From: Dehalococcoidia bacterium
GTDB taxonomy: Bacteria > Chloroflexota > Dehalococcoidia > Bin125
Length of the DNA: 64,000 nucleotides
Direction of reading: 5' to 3'
NCBI GenBank assembly: GCA_022825265.1
Contig: JAJDXE010000010.1
Coordinates: forward strand, 558,001 to 622,000
In this document: in pieces, positions 49,990-58,628 of the stretch
Numbering within the stretch: the stretch's first letter is position 1
How the letters are laid out: each line of letters starts with the position of its first letter
Notes under the pieces: model-generated
What the model was told of the DNA's origin: nothing
What the model saw: only the letters and a program-made list of their open reading frames with translations
Databases searched by the model: none
Position numbers and translations under genes: made by a program

Positions 49990-50800
49990 CGCCTCGCAGG
50001 CCCCACAAGACCGCTACACGCACGGCCACCACGAGTCGGTCGTCCAGTCCCACGCCCGCCGCCGAGCCGATGTCGAGGCCTGGTTCCTCCTGCCCCGACT
50101 CAAGCCCGGATTACGCCTGCTCGATGTCGGCTGCGGTCCCGGAACGATCACCGCCGGCCTCGCCCGAGCGGTCGCGCCCGCAGAAGTGATCGGACTCGAC
50201 GCGGCGCCCGGCGTCCTTGAGCACGCCCGCGCCCACGCCTCCGAGGAGGCCGTCGACAACGTCGCCTTCGTCGCCGGCGACGTCTATCAGCTCGACTTCG
50301 CCGACGCCGAGTTCGACGTCGTCTACGCCAACCAGCTCCTCCAACACCTGGCTGATCCGGTCCGTGCCCTCAAGCAAATGCGGCGAGTCCTCAAGCCCGG
50401 CGGGCTGCTCGCCGTCCGCGACGCTGACTACGCCACCATGTCGCCTCACCCAAAATTCCCCGAGTTCCCTGACTGGAACGCGCTCTACCACCAGGTCGCC
50501 TACCACAACAACGCCGAACCCGACGCAGGCCGAACCCTCCCCGCCTGGGTCAGAGCCGCCGGCTTCCCCAACATCGAGATTCACCCAAACGTCGTAACCA
50601 TGGACGGCGAAGAAGCCAGAATCTGGGGTCAAACCTGGTCGCAGCGCATCCTCTACAGCGGAATCGCCGACCAGGCCCTCGAATACGGCTACGCCGACGA
50701 GGAAGAACTACAGAGAATCTCAACCGGCTGGAAGGCCTGGGCCGAGTCCAAAGACCCCTTCTTCATGTTCACCCAGATCGCCGTCCTGGCGGTCCGCTAG
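49982..50800 (+). CDS. Class I SAM-dependent methyltransferase
   Basis: LRLLDVGCGPGTITAGLARAV; VVYANQLLQHLADPVRALKQMRRVLKPGGLLAVRDADY. Confidence 0.92.
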   Translation: MGDASQAPQDRYTHGHHESVVQSHARRRADVEAWFLLPRLKPGLRLLDVGCGPGTITAGLARAVAPAEVIGLDAAPGVLEHARAHASEEAVDNVAFVAGDVYQLDFADAEFDVVYANQLLQHLADPVRALKQMRRVLKPGGLLAVRDADYATMSPHPKFPEFPDWNALYHQVAYHNNAEPDAGRTLPAWVRAAGFPNIEIHPNVVTMDGEEARIWGQTWSQRILYSGIADQALEYGYADEEELQRISTGWKAWAESKDPFFMFTQIAVLAVR

Positions 50801-51087
50801 TCGACAGCGGCCGTCGACACTACCCCGGTCTCATGCTGCTCGGAAGCGCGGACCGCCTCCATCGCGGCGCGATGAATGAACCCGATCGCATCCTCATCGG
50901 CGTGCCTTAGCGCTGCAAAGAGCCGCTGAGTCTCTTCCGCGCTGAATCGCACTTCAAAGCTCCACGCCATCTCATCGGCGAACTCGATCTCAGCATCCAC
51001 CCAATCGTCGGGATCGTACTGCTCGAAGTCCGGATCGCTGACCACCTCACCTCGCTCCGATGTACTGGGCATATCTGGCGATGTCAT
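50797..51087 (-). CDS. Putative antitoxin-like protein
   Basis: FSAEETQRLFAALRHADEDAIGFIHRAAMEAVRA (helical DNA-binding-like tail); follows and overlaps the toxin-like ORF. Confidence 0.45.
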   Translation of the reverse strand: MTSPDMPSTSERGEVVSDPDFEQYDPDDWVDAEIEFADEMAWSFEVRFSAEETQRLFAALRHADEDAIGFIHRAAMEAVRASEQHETGVVSTAAVD

Positions 51088-51376
51088 TTTCCCCTGAGTG
51101 CCAGGCCGTAACCGCGACTGCGCGGCCTTGCTCATCCGGCAACTCGAAGACCATTGTAAGGATTTCTCCTCGCCGGGTACGGCCGATCGCCAGCGCGCGT
51201 GTCGGGCGAACCTGCCAGGAGCGGTCGCTGCGCTGGACCGGTCGTCGTTTCTGCTCTCGCACTAACGGCTGGCCGCGAATCGCATCCTCGATGTCTTCCT
51301 CGAAGATCCCTCGCGCGCCCGCTTTCTCGCGGGCGCTCTCCGTCCAGATCACTTCCCGAATGCTGAGCGATACCAC
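51047..51376 (-). CDS. BrnT/DUF4258-like putative toxin
   Basis: VIWTESAREKAGARGIFEEDIEDAIRGQPLVRE...RALAIGRTRRGEILTMVFELPDEQGRAVAVTAW. Confidence 0.5.
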   Translation of the reverse strand: MVSLSIREVIWTESAREKAGARGIFEEDIEDAIRGQPLVREQKRRPVQRSDRSWQVRPTRALAIGRTRRGEILTMVFELPDEQGRAVAVTAWHSGENDIARYAQYIGAR

Positions 51377-51407
51377 AATCCTGGTTCGGCAATGGCGGGA
51401 ATCAGGC

Positions 51408-51785
51408 TCAGTCGAACACCACCTCGATCAACGGCGACCCATCAACCCACTCCTGCACGTTGTCCTCGTTGATGTACTCGCTCAGCTTCTTTGCCGAGAG
51501 AAAAAACGACCGCTTCTCATCCGCATCCGTGATCGATCGAGCCACGCCATCAAGGTCGGCCTCGGTCGATTCTTTGAAGTGGAACGTAATCGCCGGATTG
51601 GCCAGCACGTTCGCGTACCACGACCGAGACCCGGGACGCCCGGTGATGTAGTACCGATCATCGACATTGTGAAACCAGATCTCGAGCCGCTTCGGTTCCC
51701 CGCTCGAGCGCCCGATCGTCGTGATGTCAATCACCAGGTCATTGGCCAGCGCCTTGGCGACGCCCGGATCGGAAGTTGAAGTCAT
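51408..51785 (-). CDS. Nitroreductase/deazaflavin-dependent (DDN-like) protein
   Basis: IDITTIGRSSGEPKRLEIWFHNVDDRYYITGRPGSRSWYANVLANPAITFHFK. Confidence 0.8.
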   Translation of the reverse strand: MTSTSDPGVAKALANDLVIDITTIGRSSGEPKRLEIWFHNVDDRYYITGRPGSRSWYANVLANPAITFHFKESTEADLDGVARSITDADEKRSFFLSAKKLSEYINEDNVQEWVDGSPLIEVVFD

Positions 51786-52300
51786 GAGTGTTGCCCCTTC
51801 TTGCTCATCTGCAAATGCTTGCGTTCGTGCTCCAGGAACCACTCCTTCCGATGCAGCCCGCCGCCGTAGCCGCCGAGACCGCCATCGGAGCGCACGATCC
51901 GGTGGCAGGGTACGGCGATCCCGACCGGATTGCGCCCCGTCGCCGTCCCCACCGCCCGATACGCCGACGGCTTGCCCACCGCCCGAGCGATGTCCTGGTA
52001 CGAAACGGTCTTGCCCGCCGGTACCTCGCGGATCGCCCGCCAGACCGCCACCTGGAAGTCGGTCCCCTGCGGATCAATCTCAATCTCCTCAATCGCCTCG
52101 ACATCGCCATCGAAGTAAGCCGCAACCGCATCGCGAACCCGCAACGCCTCTGCCGACAGACCCGAATCGCCCTCCTCGTCCCCCGGCGCCAACACCGGCC
52201 GAGCCCATGTCTCAACGAACCCCGCCTCCCGCAGCGCCCCATCCGCGATCGCCAGGTACATCGTCCCCAGCGGAGTCTCGATCCAGCAGTGCTCGCTCAT
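51782..52300 (-). CDS. ogt: Methylated-DNA--[protein]-cysteine S-methyltransferase
   Basis: AVWRAIREVPAGKTVSYQDIARAVGKPSAYRAVGTATGRNPVGIAVPCHRIVRSDGGLGGYGGG (PCHR motif). Confidence 0.94.
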   Translation of the reverse strand: MSEHCWIETPLGTMYLAIADGALREAGFVETWARPVLAPGDEEGDSGLSAEALRVRDAVAAYFDGDVEAIEEIEIDPQGTDFQVAVWRAIREVPAGKTVSYQDIARAVGKPSAYRAVGTATGRNPVGIAVPCHRIVRSDGGLGGYGGGLHRKEWFLEHERKHLQMSKKGQHS

Positions 52301-52424
52301 CGCTGTGCTCCTTCCGACTCGTGTCAGCGACAGCCTATTCCGCTCTGTCATAGAACTCAAGTACTATCATGGAGTCTGTCCACACCCGCGATACGCTGCG
52401 CTTGAGATTGGAGTCGACAGCGAC

Positions 52425-53540
52425 ATGTCCGATCGCGACAACCGAACCATCCGACTCACCGACCTCGCCCGTTGCGGCGGTTGAGGCTCCAAGTTCGGCC
52501 CCGAGGGGCTGGCTCACGTGCTGAGCCATCTCGGACCTCAGTTCCCGCCCGCCGAGCACCCCGAGCTGCTCGTCGGACTCGCCCGTCCCGACGACGCCGC
52601 CGTCTACGCCATCGACGACCAGCGCGCCCTCGTCCAGACCCTCGACTTCTTCGCCCCGCTCGTCGACGACCCCTACCAGTTCGGCGCGATCGCCGCCGCC
52701 AACGCCATGTCCGACGTCTACGCCATGGGCGGCCGAGTCCTCTTCGCGCTCAACATCGCCGCCTTCCCCGAAGACCTGCCCCCCGACATCATCGCCGACA
52801 TCCTCCGAGGCGGAGCCGACAAGGTCCGCGAAGCAGGCGCAGTCATCGCCGGTGGACACACGATCATCGACGAGGAACCCAAGTACGGCCTCGCCGTCAC
52901 CGGAGAAGTCGCCCGCGACATGATCCGCACGACCGGCGGTGCCCAACCGGGCGACACCATCATCCTCACCAAGGAGATCGGCACCGGAGTCCTGATCGGA
53001 GCCAACCAGCAGGGCGCGGTCTCCGATGACCACTGGAACGGCGCGCTCGCCCAGATGATGACCCTCAACCGCGACGCCGCCGAAGCCGCCTCCGACCCCG
53101 ACCCAGACCTGAACTTTGCCCAGGGCGTCCACGCCATCGCCGACGTCACCGGCTTCGGACTTGCCGGACACCTCCACGAAATGGCCGAACTCAGCAACGC
53201 CGCCATCGAGATCGACCTCGGAGCAGCCCCGGCCCTCGGCGGACTCGCCGAGGCCGTCGCCGCCGGATTCGGCTCAGGCGGACAGTCCCGCAACCGGGAC
53301 TACTACGGAGCCCGCCTCACCATCGACGCACAACGAGACCTCACAACCTTCGAGGAGGCCCTTCTCTACGACCCCCAGACCTCTGGAGGCCTCCTCATCG
53401 CCGCCGGAATCATCGAAGCCCCACACCTCATCCACGAACTCCAACAACGAGGAGTCACCGCAACCCCCATCGCCCGAGTCACCGAACCCATAGACGCCGG
53501 CCGCCTCACCGTCACTCCGTCTGAGACTCCCCGTGTCTGA
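52425..53540 (+). CDS. selD: Selenide, water dikinase, predicted selenoprotein (Sec at UGA 52482-52484)
   Basis: ATG 52425 reads MSDRDNRTIRLTDLARCGG-U-GSKFGPEGLAHVLSHLGPQ... in frame with the track ORF (52518-53540). Confidence 0.9.
52482..52527 (+). promoter_or_regulatory. Candidate bacterial SECIS hairpin in selD
   Basis: GGCTC (52485-52489) can pair with GAGCC (52523-52527); internal GGCCC-CGAG-GGGCT hairpin with apical loop about 18-21 nt after UGA. Confidence 0.5.
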
Positions 53541-53624
53541 GCATCAGACCCCCCCTTCTCAGGGAGCTGCCGCTCATTCCCCTGTTCTCCCTCCCTCTAG
53601 TGGTAGATTCCCCTCCTCTCTCTT

Positions 53625-53690
53625 TTCTCCCCCCTCTGGGGGGAGATGCCGAAGGCAGAGGGGGGCTCCCCATGCCTGACCACGACGCCG
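53625..53690. repeat. Dispersed double-hairpin repeat, copy h
   Basis: ctcccccctctggggggagaTGCCgaaGGCAgaggggggctcccc. Confidence 0.75.
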
Positions 53691-53730
53691 TAGGCACAGG
53701 AAGCCTCCCCCATGCCTGACCACAACGCCG
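53667..53730 (+). repeat. Direct repeat, period 40 nt, spanning the lhgO start
   Basis: CCCCATGCCTGACCACGACGCCG (ends 53690) and CCCCATGCCTGACCACAACGCCG (ends 53730). Confidence 0.7.
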
Positions 53731-54941
53731 ACATGGCCGACATCGCCGTCATCGGAGCCGTCATCCTCGGACTCTCCACCGCCATGGCCCTCGCAACGAA
53801 ACACGACGGCCTCCGAGTCATCGCCCTCGAACAGGAATCCGGCGTCGGCCGACACCAGAGCGGCAACAATTCCGGCGTCATCCACTCCGGCCTCTACTAC
53901 CGACCCGGCTCCGCCAAGGCCCGCATGGCCGTCGCCGGCGCCGAGCGCATGTACGCCTTCTGCGACGAACACAGCATCGGAGCCGAGCGCTGCGGCAAGG
54001 TCGTCGTCGCCACCCACGAGTCCGAGCTCGACCGCATGCGAGAACTCCACCGCCGAGGCGACGCCAACGGCGTCCCCGACATCCGCGAACTCGGACCCGA
54101 CGAACTGGCCGAATTCGAGCCCAACGCCGCCGGCGTCGCCGCGCTGCACATCCCCTCGACCGGCATCGCCGACTACCGAGGCGTCTGCGAGAAGTACCGC
54201 GAACTGCTCGAATCCGCCGGCGGCTCTGTGCGCCTGCGCTCCCGAGTCTCGGGCGTCCGCGTCGACCCCGACAGCGTCCGGCTCGCAACCACCACCGGAA
54301 CCGTCCGCGCCAGATACGCCGTCAACTGCGCCGGACTCCAGGCCGACCGCATCGCGCGACGCGCCGGCGCGCCCGAGGCCCAGAACCTGCGCATCGTTCC
54401 CTTCCGCGGCGAGTACTACGACCTCGTCCCCGCCGCCCGACACATGCTCAACAACCTCATCTATCCCGTCCCCGACCCCGCCTTCCCCTTCCTCGGCGTC
54501 CACTTCACCCGCCGACTCGACGGCACCGTCGAGGCCGGACCCAACGCCGTCCTCGCCCTCAAGCGCGAGGGCTACCGCTGGCGCGACATCGACATCCGCG
54601 ACGCCGCCGACTCCCTCTCCTGGCCCGGCTTCCTCCGCCTCGCCCGAGACCACTGGCAAACCGGCCTCGGAGAAGTCTGGCGCAGCGCCAACAAGTCCGC
54701 CTTCGTCAACGCCCTCCAACGCCTCATGCCCAACCTCGAACCCAATCAACTCGTCCGAGGAGGAGCCGGAGTCCGAGCCCAGGCCCTCCGCCGCGACGGC
54801 TCCCTCGCCGACGACTTCGAAATCGCCCACCAGAACCGCCTCATCCACATCCTCAACGCCCCCAGCCCGGGCGCCACCGCCAGCCTCCTCATCGGAGAAC
54901 AAATCGCCCAAACCGCCAACTCAACCTGGCTCGGCGGCTAA
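53712..54941 (+). CDS. lhgO: L-2-hydroxyglutarate oxidase-like FAD oxidoreductase
   Basis: ALEQESGVGRHQSGNNSGVIHSGLYYRPGSAKA; GGAGVRAQALRRDGSLADDFEI; NAPSPGATASLLIGE. Confidence 0.9.
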   Translation: MPDHNADMADIAVIGAVILGLSTAMALATKHDGLRVIALEQESGVGRHQSGNNSGVIHSGLYYRPGSAKARMAVAGAERMYAFCDEHSIGAERCGKVVVATHESELDRMRELHRRGDANGVPDIRELGPDELAEFEPNAAGVAALHIPSTGIADYRGVCEKYRELLESAGGSVRLRSRVSGVRVDPDSVRLATTTGTVRARYAVNCAGLQADRIARRAGAPEAQNLRIVPFRGEYYDLVPAARHMLNNLIYPVPDPAFPFLGVHFTRRLDGTVEAGPNAVLALKREGYRWRDIDIRDAADSLSWPGFLRLARDHWQTGLGEVWRSANKSAFVNALQRLMPNLEPNQLVRGGAGVRAQALRRDGSLADDFEIAHQNRLIHILNAPSPGATASLLIGEQIAQTANSTWLGG

Positions 54942-55019
54942 CAATCCTCAGTCCCCGCCGCCATGCGGGGACCCGCTCCCGATCCGACTCAACTACTCGA
55001 AGCCCGCTAAGCCCCCTTC

Positions 55020-55220
55020 CTGGCAAAGCGAACGAGCCGTGTTGCCAGACAGCGACTAATGCGCCGGAAACGCCACGAAGGGGACACCGCAACACAACTC
55101 TCCGCTTGTGTTTCGCGTTTCCTACACCACGCTGCCTGGCTTTCGCAGTATGTCAGATTGGTTCCTGGAGGCTTGCCGCTGAGACGGGACGGGTTTACCT
55201 TTTCTCCTGCCAGACAGCGA
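55020..55220 (-). ncRNA. Candidate structured intergenic element (strand inferred from a G-U wobble)
   Basis: Stems 55020-55026/55042-55048, 55066-55073/55115-55122, 55091-55097/55106-55112, 55130-55140/55209-55219; 13-nt direct repeat TGCCAGACAGCGA. Confidence 0.45.
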
Positions 55221-55348
55221 GAGGAAGAGCCGATGCGTCTCAAGCGAACTAATCCGATCTGTTGGACCCGGCGAAAGAGCGTCGACCCCGCATAGGCCCG
55301 GTCTTCGTTTGCCTCACCCTCTCGGTGGGGACAACCGCATCAGCCGAC

Positions 55349-56818
55349 ATGTCCGACAACATGGGTCAACCCGGCGCACAGCCGTCCAACCGCACGATCT
55401 TCACAGCGGATAATCTCCCCGTGCTTCGCGGGATCGACTCCGAAACCATCGACCTGATCTATCTGGACCCACCCTTCAACACCGGCAAGCAATGGCACGC
55501 CCCAATCGGCTCCGACGCCGAGGGCGCCTCGTTCAACGACATCTGGGCCTGGGACGATGTCGCTGAAGCAGAGGGCGAGACTCTCGCGACGAGCGTGAAG
55601 CGACAATGGCTGAACGCGCTTCACATTGAGTCACCAATCAGGGCGGTCGTAGAGACCGCCGAGGCGACCGCCGGCGAAGAGATGGGTGCCTATCTCGCGT
55701 TCATGGCAATGCGCCTGGTGGAAATGCAACGCATCCTAAAGTCCACAGGGAGCATCTATCTGCACTGCGATCCCACTGCGAGTCACTACCTCAAACTACT
55801 CATGGACGCCGTTCTCGGTCGAGACAATTTCCGCAACGAGATTACCTGGCAACGCACCACCACTCGTGGCGATGCGCAACGGTTCGCGCATATCCACGAC
55901 AATATCTTGTACTATTCGAAGAGCAAAAGACGCACGTGGAACAAGCAGTATGAAGCCTATTCCGAAAGCACACTTAAACAGTTTCGTCATGAGGATGAGA
56001 ATGGCAAGTATCGTGGACAGAAACTCACAATAGACTCAGGCTTGTCCGGCGGTGGCTACAAGTACGAGTTTCATGGCCACAACCGAATCTGGGGTTATCC
56101 CGCAGATCGGATGCGCGAGCTGGAGGAGGAAGGTCGTATCCACTTGCCTAGTCGTGGTGGAGTGCCAGAGCGGAAGTTCTATCTCTCGGAGGCCAAAGGA
56201 CGCGCGGCGGGGGATGTGATCACGGATATAGCACCCGCGCGCAGGTCAGAGCGAACTGGCTATCCGACTCAGAAACCCCTTGCCCTCCTTGAGCGCATCA
56301 TGCAAGCGTCCTCGAATGAAGGAGATATCATTCTCGACCCGTTTTGTGGGTGTGCTACCGCATGCGTCGCCGCCGAGAAACTCGGCCGGCAGTGGATCGG
56401 AGTCGATGTCTCAGAAATGGCCGCCTTGCTCTGCATCGACCGCCTCGAGAAGATGCAAAACGACACCGGTCAGACCAACTTCGGCATTCCCTACCACGAC
56501 CCGATCCACCGCACCGATATCCCCGAACGTACCGATGCTTCGGCCGTCGTTGACGAGATGCCTATCGATCTAAGCCTGAGCAAGGAGATCGTGAAACAGC
56601 GCCTCTACGAAAAGCAGGACGGCCTCTGCAACGGCTGCGACCGCCACTTCACCCCAGAATTCTCCGACCTGATGGACCTCGACCACATCAAACCCAAGTC
56701 CAAGGGAGGCCTCCACACCTGGTCGAACGTGCAGCTCCTCTGTAGAACCTGCAACGTCCGCAAAGGAACCGGCACCATGGCTCAGCTTCGGAAGCGTCTC
56801 CAGCAGGAGGTGGCTTGA
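55349..56818 (+). CDS. Beta-class DNA methyltransferase fused to C-terminal HNH nuclease (paralogue of 5355-6866)
   Basis: LDPPFNTGKQW; ILDPFCGCATACVAAEKLGRQWIGVD; CNGCDRHF..LMDLDHIKPKSKGGLHTWSNVQLLCRTCNVRKG. Confidence 0.87.
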   Translation: MSDNMGQPGAQPSNRTIFTADNLPVLRGIDSETIDLIYLDPPFNTGKQWHAPIGSDAEGASFNDIWAWDDVAEAEGETLATSVKRQWLNALHIESPIRAVVETAEATAGEEMGAYLAFMAMRLVEMQRILKSTGSIYLHCDPTASHYLKLLMDAVLGRDNFRNEITWQRTTTRGDAQRFAHIHDNILYYSKSKRRTWNKQYEAYSESTLKQFRHEDENGKYRGQKLTIDSGLSGGGYKYEFHGHNRIWGYPADRMRELEEEGRIHLPSRGGVPERKFYLSEAKGRAAGDVITDIAPARRSERTGYPTQKPLALLERIMQASSNEGDIILDPFCGCATACVAAEKLGRQWIGVDVSEMAALLCIDRLEKMQNDTGQTNFGIPYHDPIHRTDIPERTDASAVVDEMPIDLSLSKEIVKQRLYEKQDGLCNGCDRHFTPEFSDLMDLDHIKPKSKGGLHTWSNVQLLCRTCNVRKGTGTMAQLRKRLQQEVA

Positions 56819-56946
56819 AGACAACGCAGCCTGCCTCTTGGGTCGATGGCAAGCCTGTTCAGAATAGATCATGGCGAGAACATCAGTGCGTGGAAGCAAC
56901 GTCAGAGCTAGAGTTGGTGCGGTACATTGACGCCATTGGAGGGGTC

Positions 56947-57780
56947 ATGGAGACTCGGCTGACGGTCCGTATCGACGGCCCAGGTGTTCAGCGGGGAAGG
57001 ATCGCGCTGAAAGATCTGCAGCGGATTGTGCATCCGCTGGAACAGGCAGTGCGTGCCCTGCTGCCTGCGACCGAGCCTCCCGCCCAAAAGGGAGGCCGTG
57101 CAAAGAAACCTGAGGTGCGATTTCTGCTCTTCGGCGAGATTGGAGATGGCTCGGCTACCGCGAATCTTGAACTTGACACCAACCTCAACCAATCCCTTCC
57201 CACTCTTGACTCCGATCCGTTGCTCCGGCTCGTGGCTGGGATCCAGCACCCCGAAGAGATCCTGCCAGCCGAGGCATCTCGGCCGATCGTGCGTATGGCC
57301 GCCCATCTTCCGCCCGGAGTTGACTATGTCGAGTTGACCGTCAGCGGAACCGATACGCAGGGTAGAATCCTACGTCACGATCTTCTGCAAGCTCCAACAG
57401 CGACAACAGAACTGAGGACAGTCTCAGGTCGGTTGATCGAGGTGAATTTTGGCAGAGGCCGGGCACGCCTGCAGGTACAAGCGACAAGCCGACGACGCAA
57501 GAAGTCTGACGTCGTGCACCTTCGATTCTCCGACGAGCTAGCTGGCGACATGCAGTCTAGCGCGCGTCAATTGGTCACCATTGAAGGAGTCGCGCAGATT
57601 GATTCGTCAGACGACATTGATTGGCTTGATGTCCAGCGAGTGTTTGTAGAGTACGATGACCGTCGCGCTCTGTGGGCACCGAAGAGGTTTTCCTGGCCTG
57701 CGATAGAGGATCGACTGGAGAACGTGGACGTAGACGACTTCCTTCGCCACATTCATGGCGTCGATGAGGAAGTCGAATGA
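56947..57780 (+). CDS. Unknown protein coupled to PIN gene (candidate partner/antitoxin)
   Basis: SD GGAGGGG then ATG 56947 (METRLTVRIDGPGVQRGRIALKDLQRIVHPLEQAVRALLP...); ATGA overlap with next gene. Track ORF starts at 56815. Confidence 0.6.
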   Translation: METRLTVRIDGPGVQRGRIALKDLQRIVHPLEQAVRALLPATEPPAQKGGRAKKPEVRFLLFGEIGDGSATANLELDTNLNQSLPTLDSDPLLRLVAGIQHPEEILPAEASRPIVRMAAHLPPGVDYVELTVSGTDTQGRILRHDLLQAPTATTELRTVSGRLIEVNFGRGRARLQVQATSRRRKKSDVVHLRFSDELAGDMQSSARQLVTIEGVAQIDSSDDIDWLDVQRVFVEYDDRRALWAPKRFSWPAIEDRLENVDVDDFLRHIHGVDEEVE

Positions 57781-58211
57781 TACTCGATCCAGATGCAGGG
57801 GTCGTGGCAGATACTCAAGTAATTATCTACCTGTTATCGGGAGACTTGGCTCATGCGGAATTGGCCGAACAGTATCGGCCGCACCTCCAGAATCGCCCCA
57901 TTGCAATCTCATTTCAGACCCACGCGGAACTCCTTGTTGCACAGGAAGTGCAGCAGTGGGAACGAATCAGATTCCTGACTCTGATCTCTGAGCTAGAAGT
58001 TGTTCCTTGGTCCCCGGAGTTGCTTAACTACTACGTTCGCGCACGTGCAGCTGCTTACGAAGCATGGAAGAGCGGAACCGCACGAAAGATTGACGCGGCC
58101 GACGGGTGGGTGGCTGCGACCGCATTAGCGATGAATCGGCCTCTCGTTACCCATGATGACAAGCTATCGAAGAGCCCATTGAACCAGATAATCACGGAGC
58201 TGCGAGAGTAG
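57777..58211 (+). CDS. PIN-domain ribonuclease-like protein
   Basis: VVADTQVIIYLL; FQTHAELLVA; IDAADGWVAATALAMNRPLVTHDDKL. Confidence 0.82.
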   Translation: MILDPDAGVVADTQVIIYLLSGDLAHAELAEQYRPHLQNRPIAISFQTHAELLVAQEVQQWERIRFLTLISELEVVPWSPELLNYYVRARAAAYEAWKSGTARKIDAADGWVAATALAMNRPLVTHDDKLSKSPLNQIITELRE

Positions 58212-58214
58212 TTT

Positions 58215-58367
58215 CACGCTGGACATCATCGGCGGCGCTTCGATTGTCTCCAACACCAAGACTTCGGCCACTACCTCACCAAGCACCTAATCCTCAACCA
58301 CTACCGAGCCCTCGCCCACGACGACACCGCTGCCGTCATCTCCGAGCAGCTCGGCTCGCCGGACTGA
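58215..58367 (+). pseudogene. Possible C-terminal gene remnant
   Basis: Open frame HAGHHRRRFDCLQHQDFGHYLTKHLILNHYRALAHDDTAAVISEQLGSPD*, protein-like but no start. Confidence 0.25.
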
Positions 58368-58578
58368 ACGCCCGTCACACCAGGCGCCCGACGCTCCCCG
58401 CTTCGCCGCCGTTCCCTCCGACACACCACCCCTCCAAGACGAACGTTCGTGCGTATATGATCGGCAGTGCCTGGAAACGGCCAACGACACATCGCGATTC
58501 AGGAGCGCCTCATGAACCCCGTCAACCCATCTGACATTCCCCAGCACAACCTGGCCCCACGCCGACAAATCCAGCCCG

Positions 58579-58628
58579 GATCTGACCTCACCCGGACAAA
58601 ATCTGACCGGATCTGACCAAATCTGACA
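58579..58628. repeat. Short ATCTGAC repeats (4 copies, last three at 10-bp spacing)
   Basis: ggATCTGACctcacccggacaaaATCTGACcggATCTGACcaaATCTGAC. Confidence 0.6.

Noticed and set aside
52425-52484. Reading the early TGA in selD as a pseudogene or sequencing error
   Set aside because: TGA falls exactly at the known Cys/Sec position (CGG-U) and a SECIS-like hairpin follows; Sec decoding is more parsimonious.
53574-54911. 445-aa minus-strand ORF opposite lhgO
   Set aside because: Gly/Val/Asp-rich antisense artefact of high-GC coding DNA; the plus strand encodes a clear FAD oxidoreductase.
55020-55260. Known structured RNAs (tmRNA, SRP RNA, RNase P RNA, 5S, cobalamin riboswitch)
   Set aside because: None of the diagnostic conserved cores I know were found in either strand of this region; Infernal would be decisive.
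55007-55295. Short ORFs 55007-55243 (-) and 55059-55295 (+)
   Set aside because: They coincide with the hairpin-rich element; no start signals or family resemblance.
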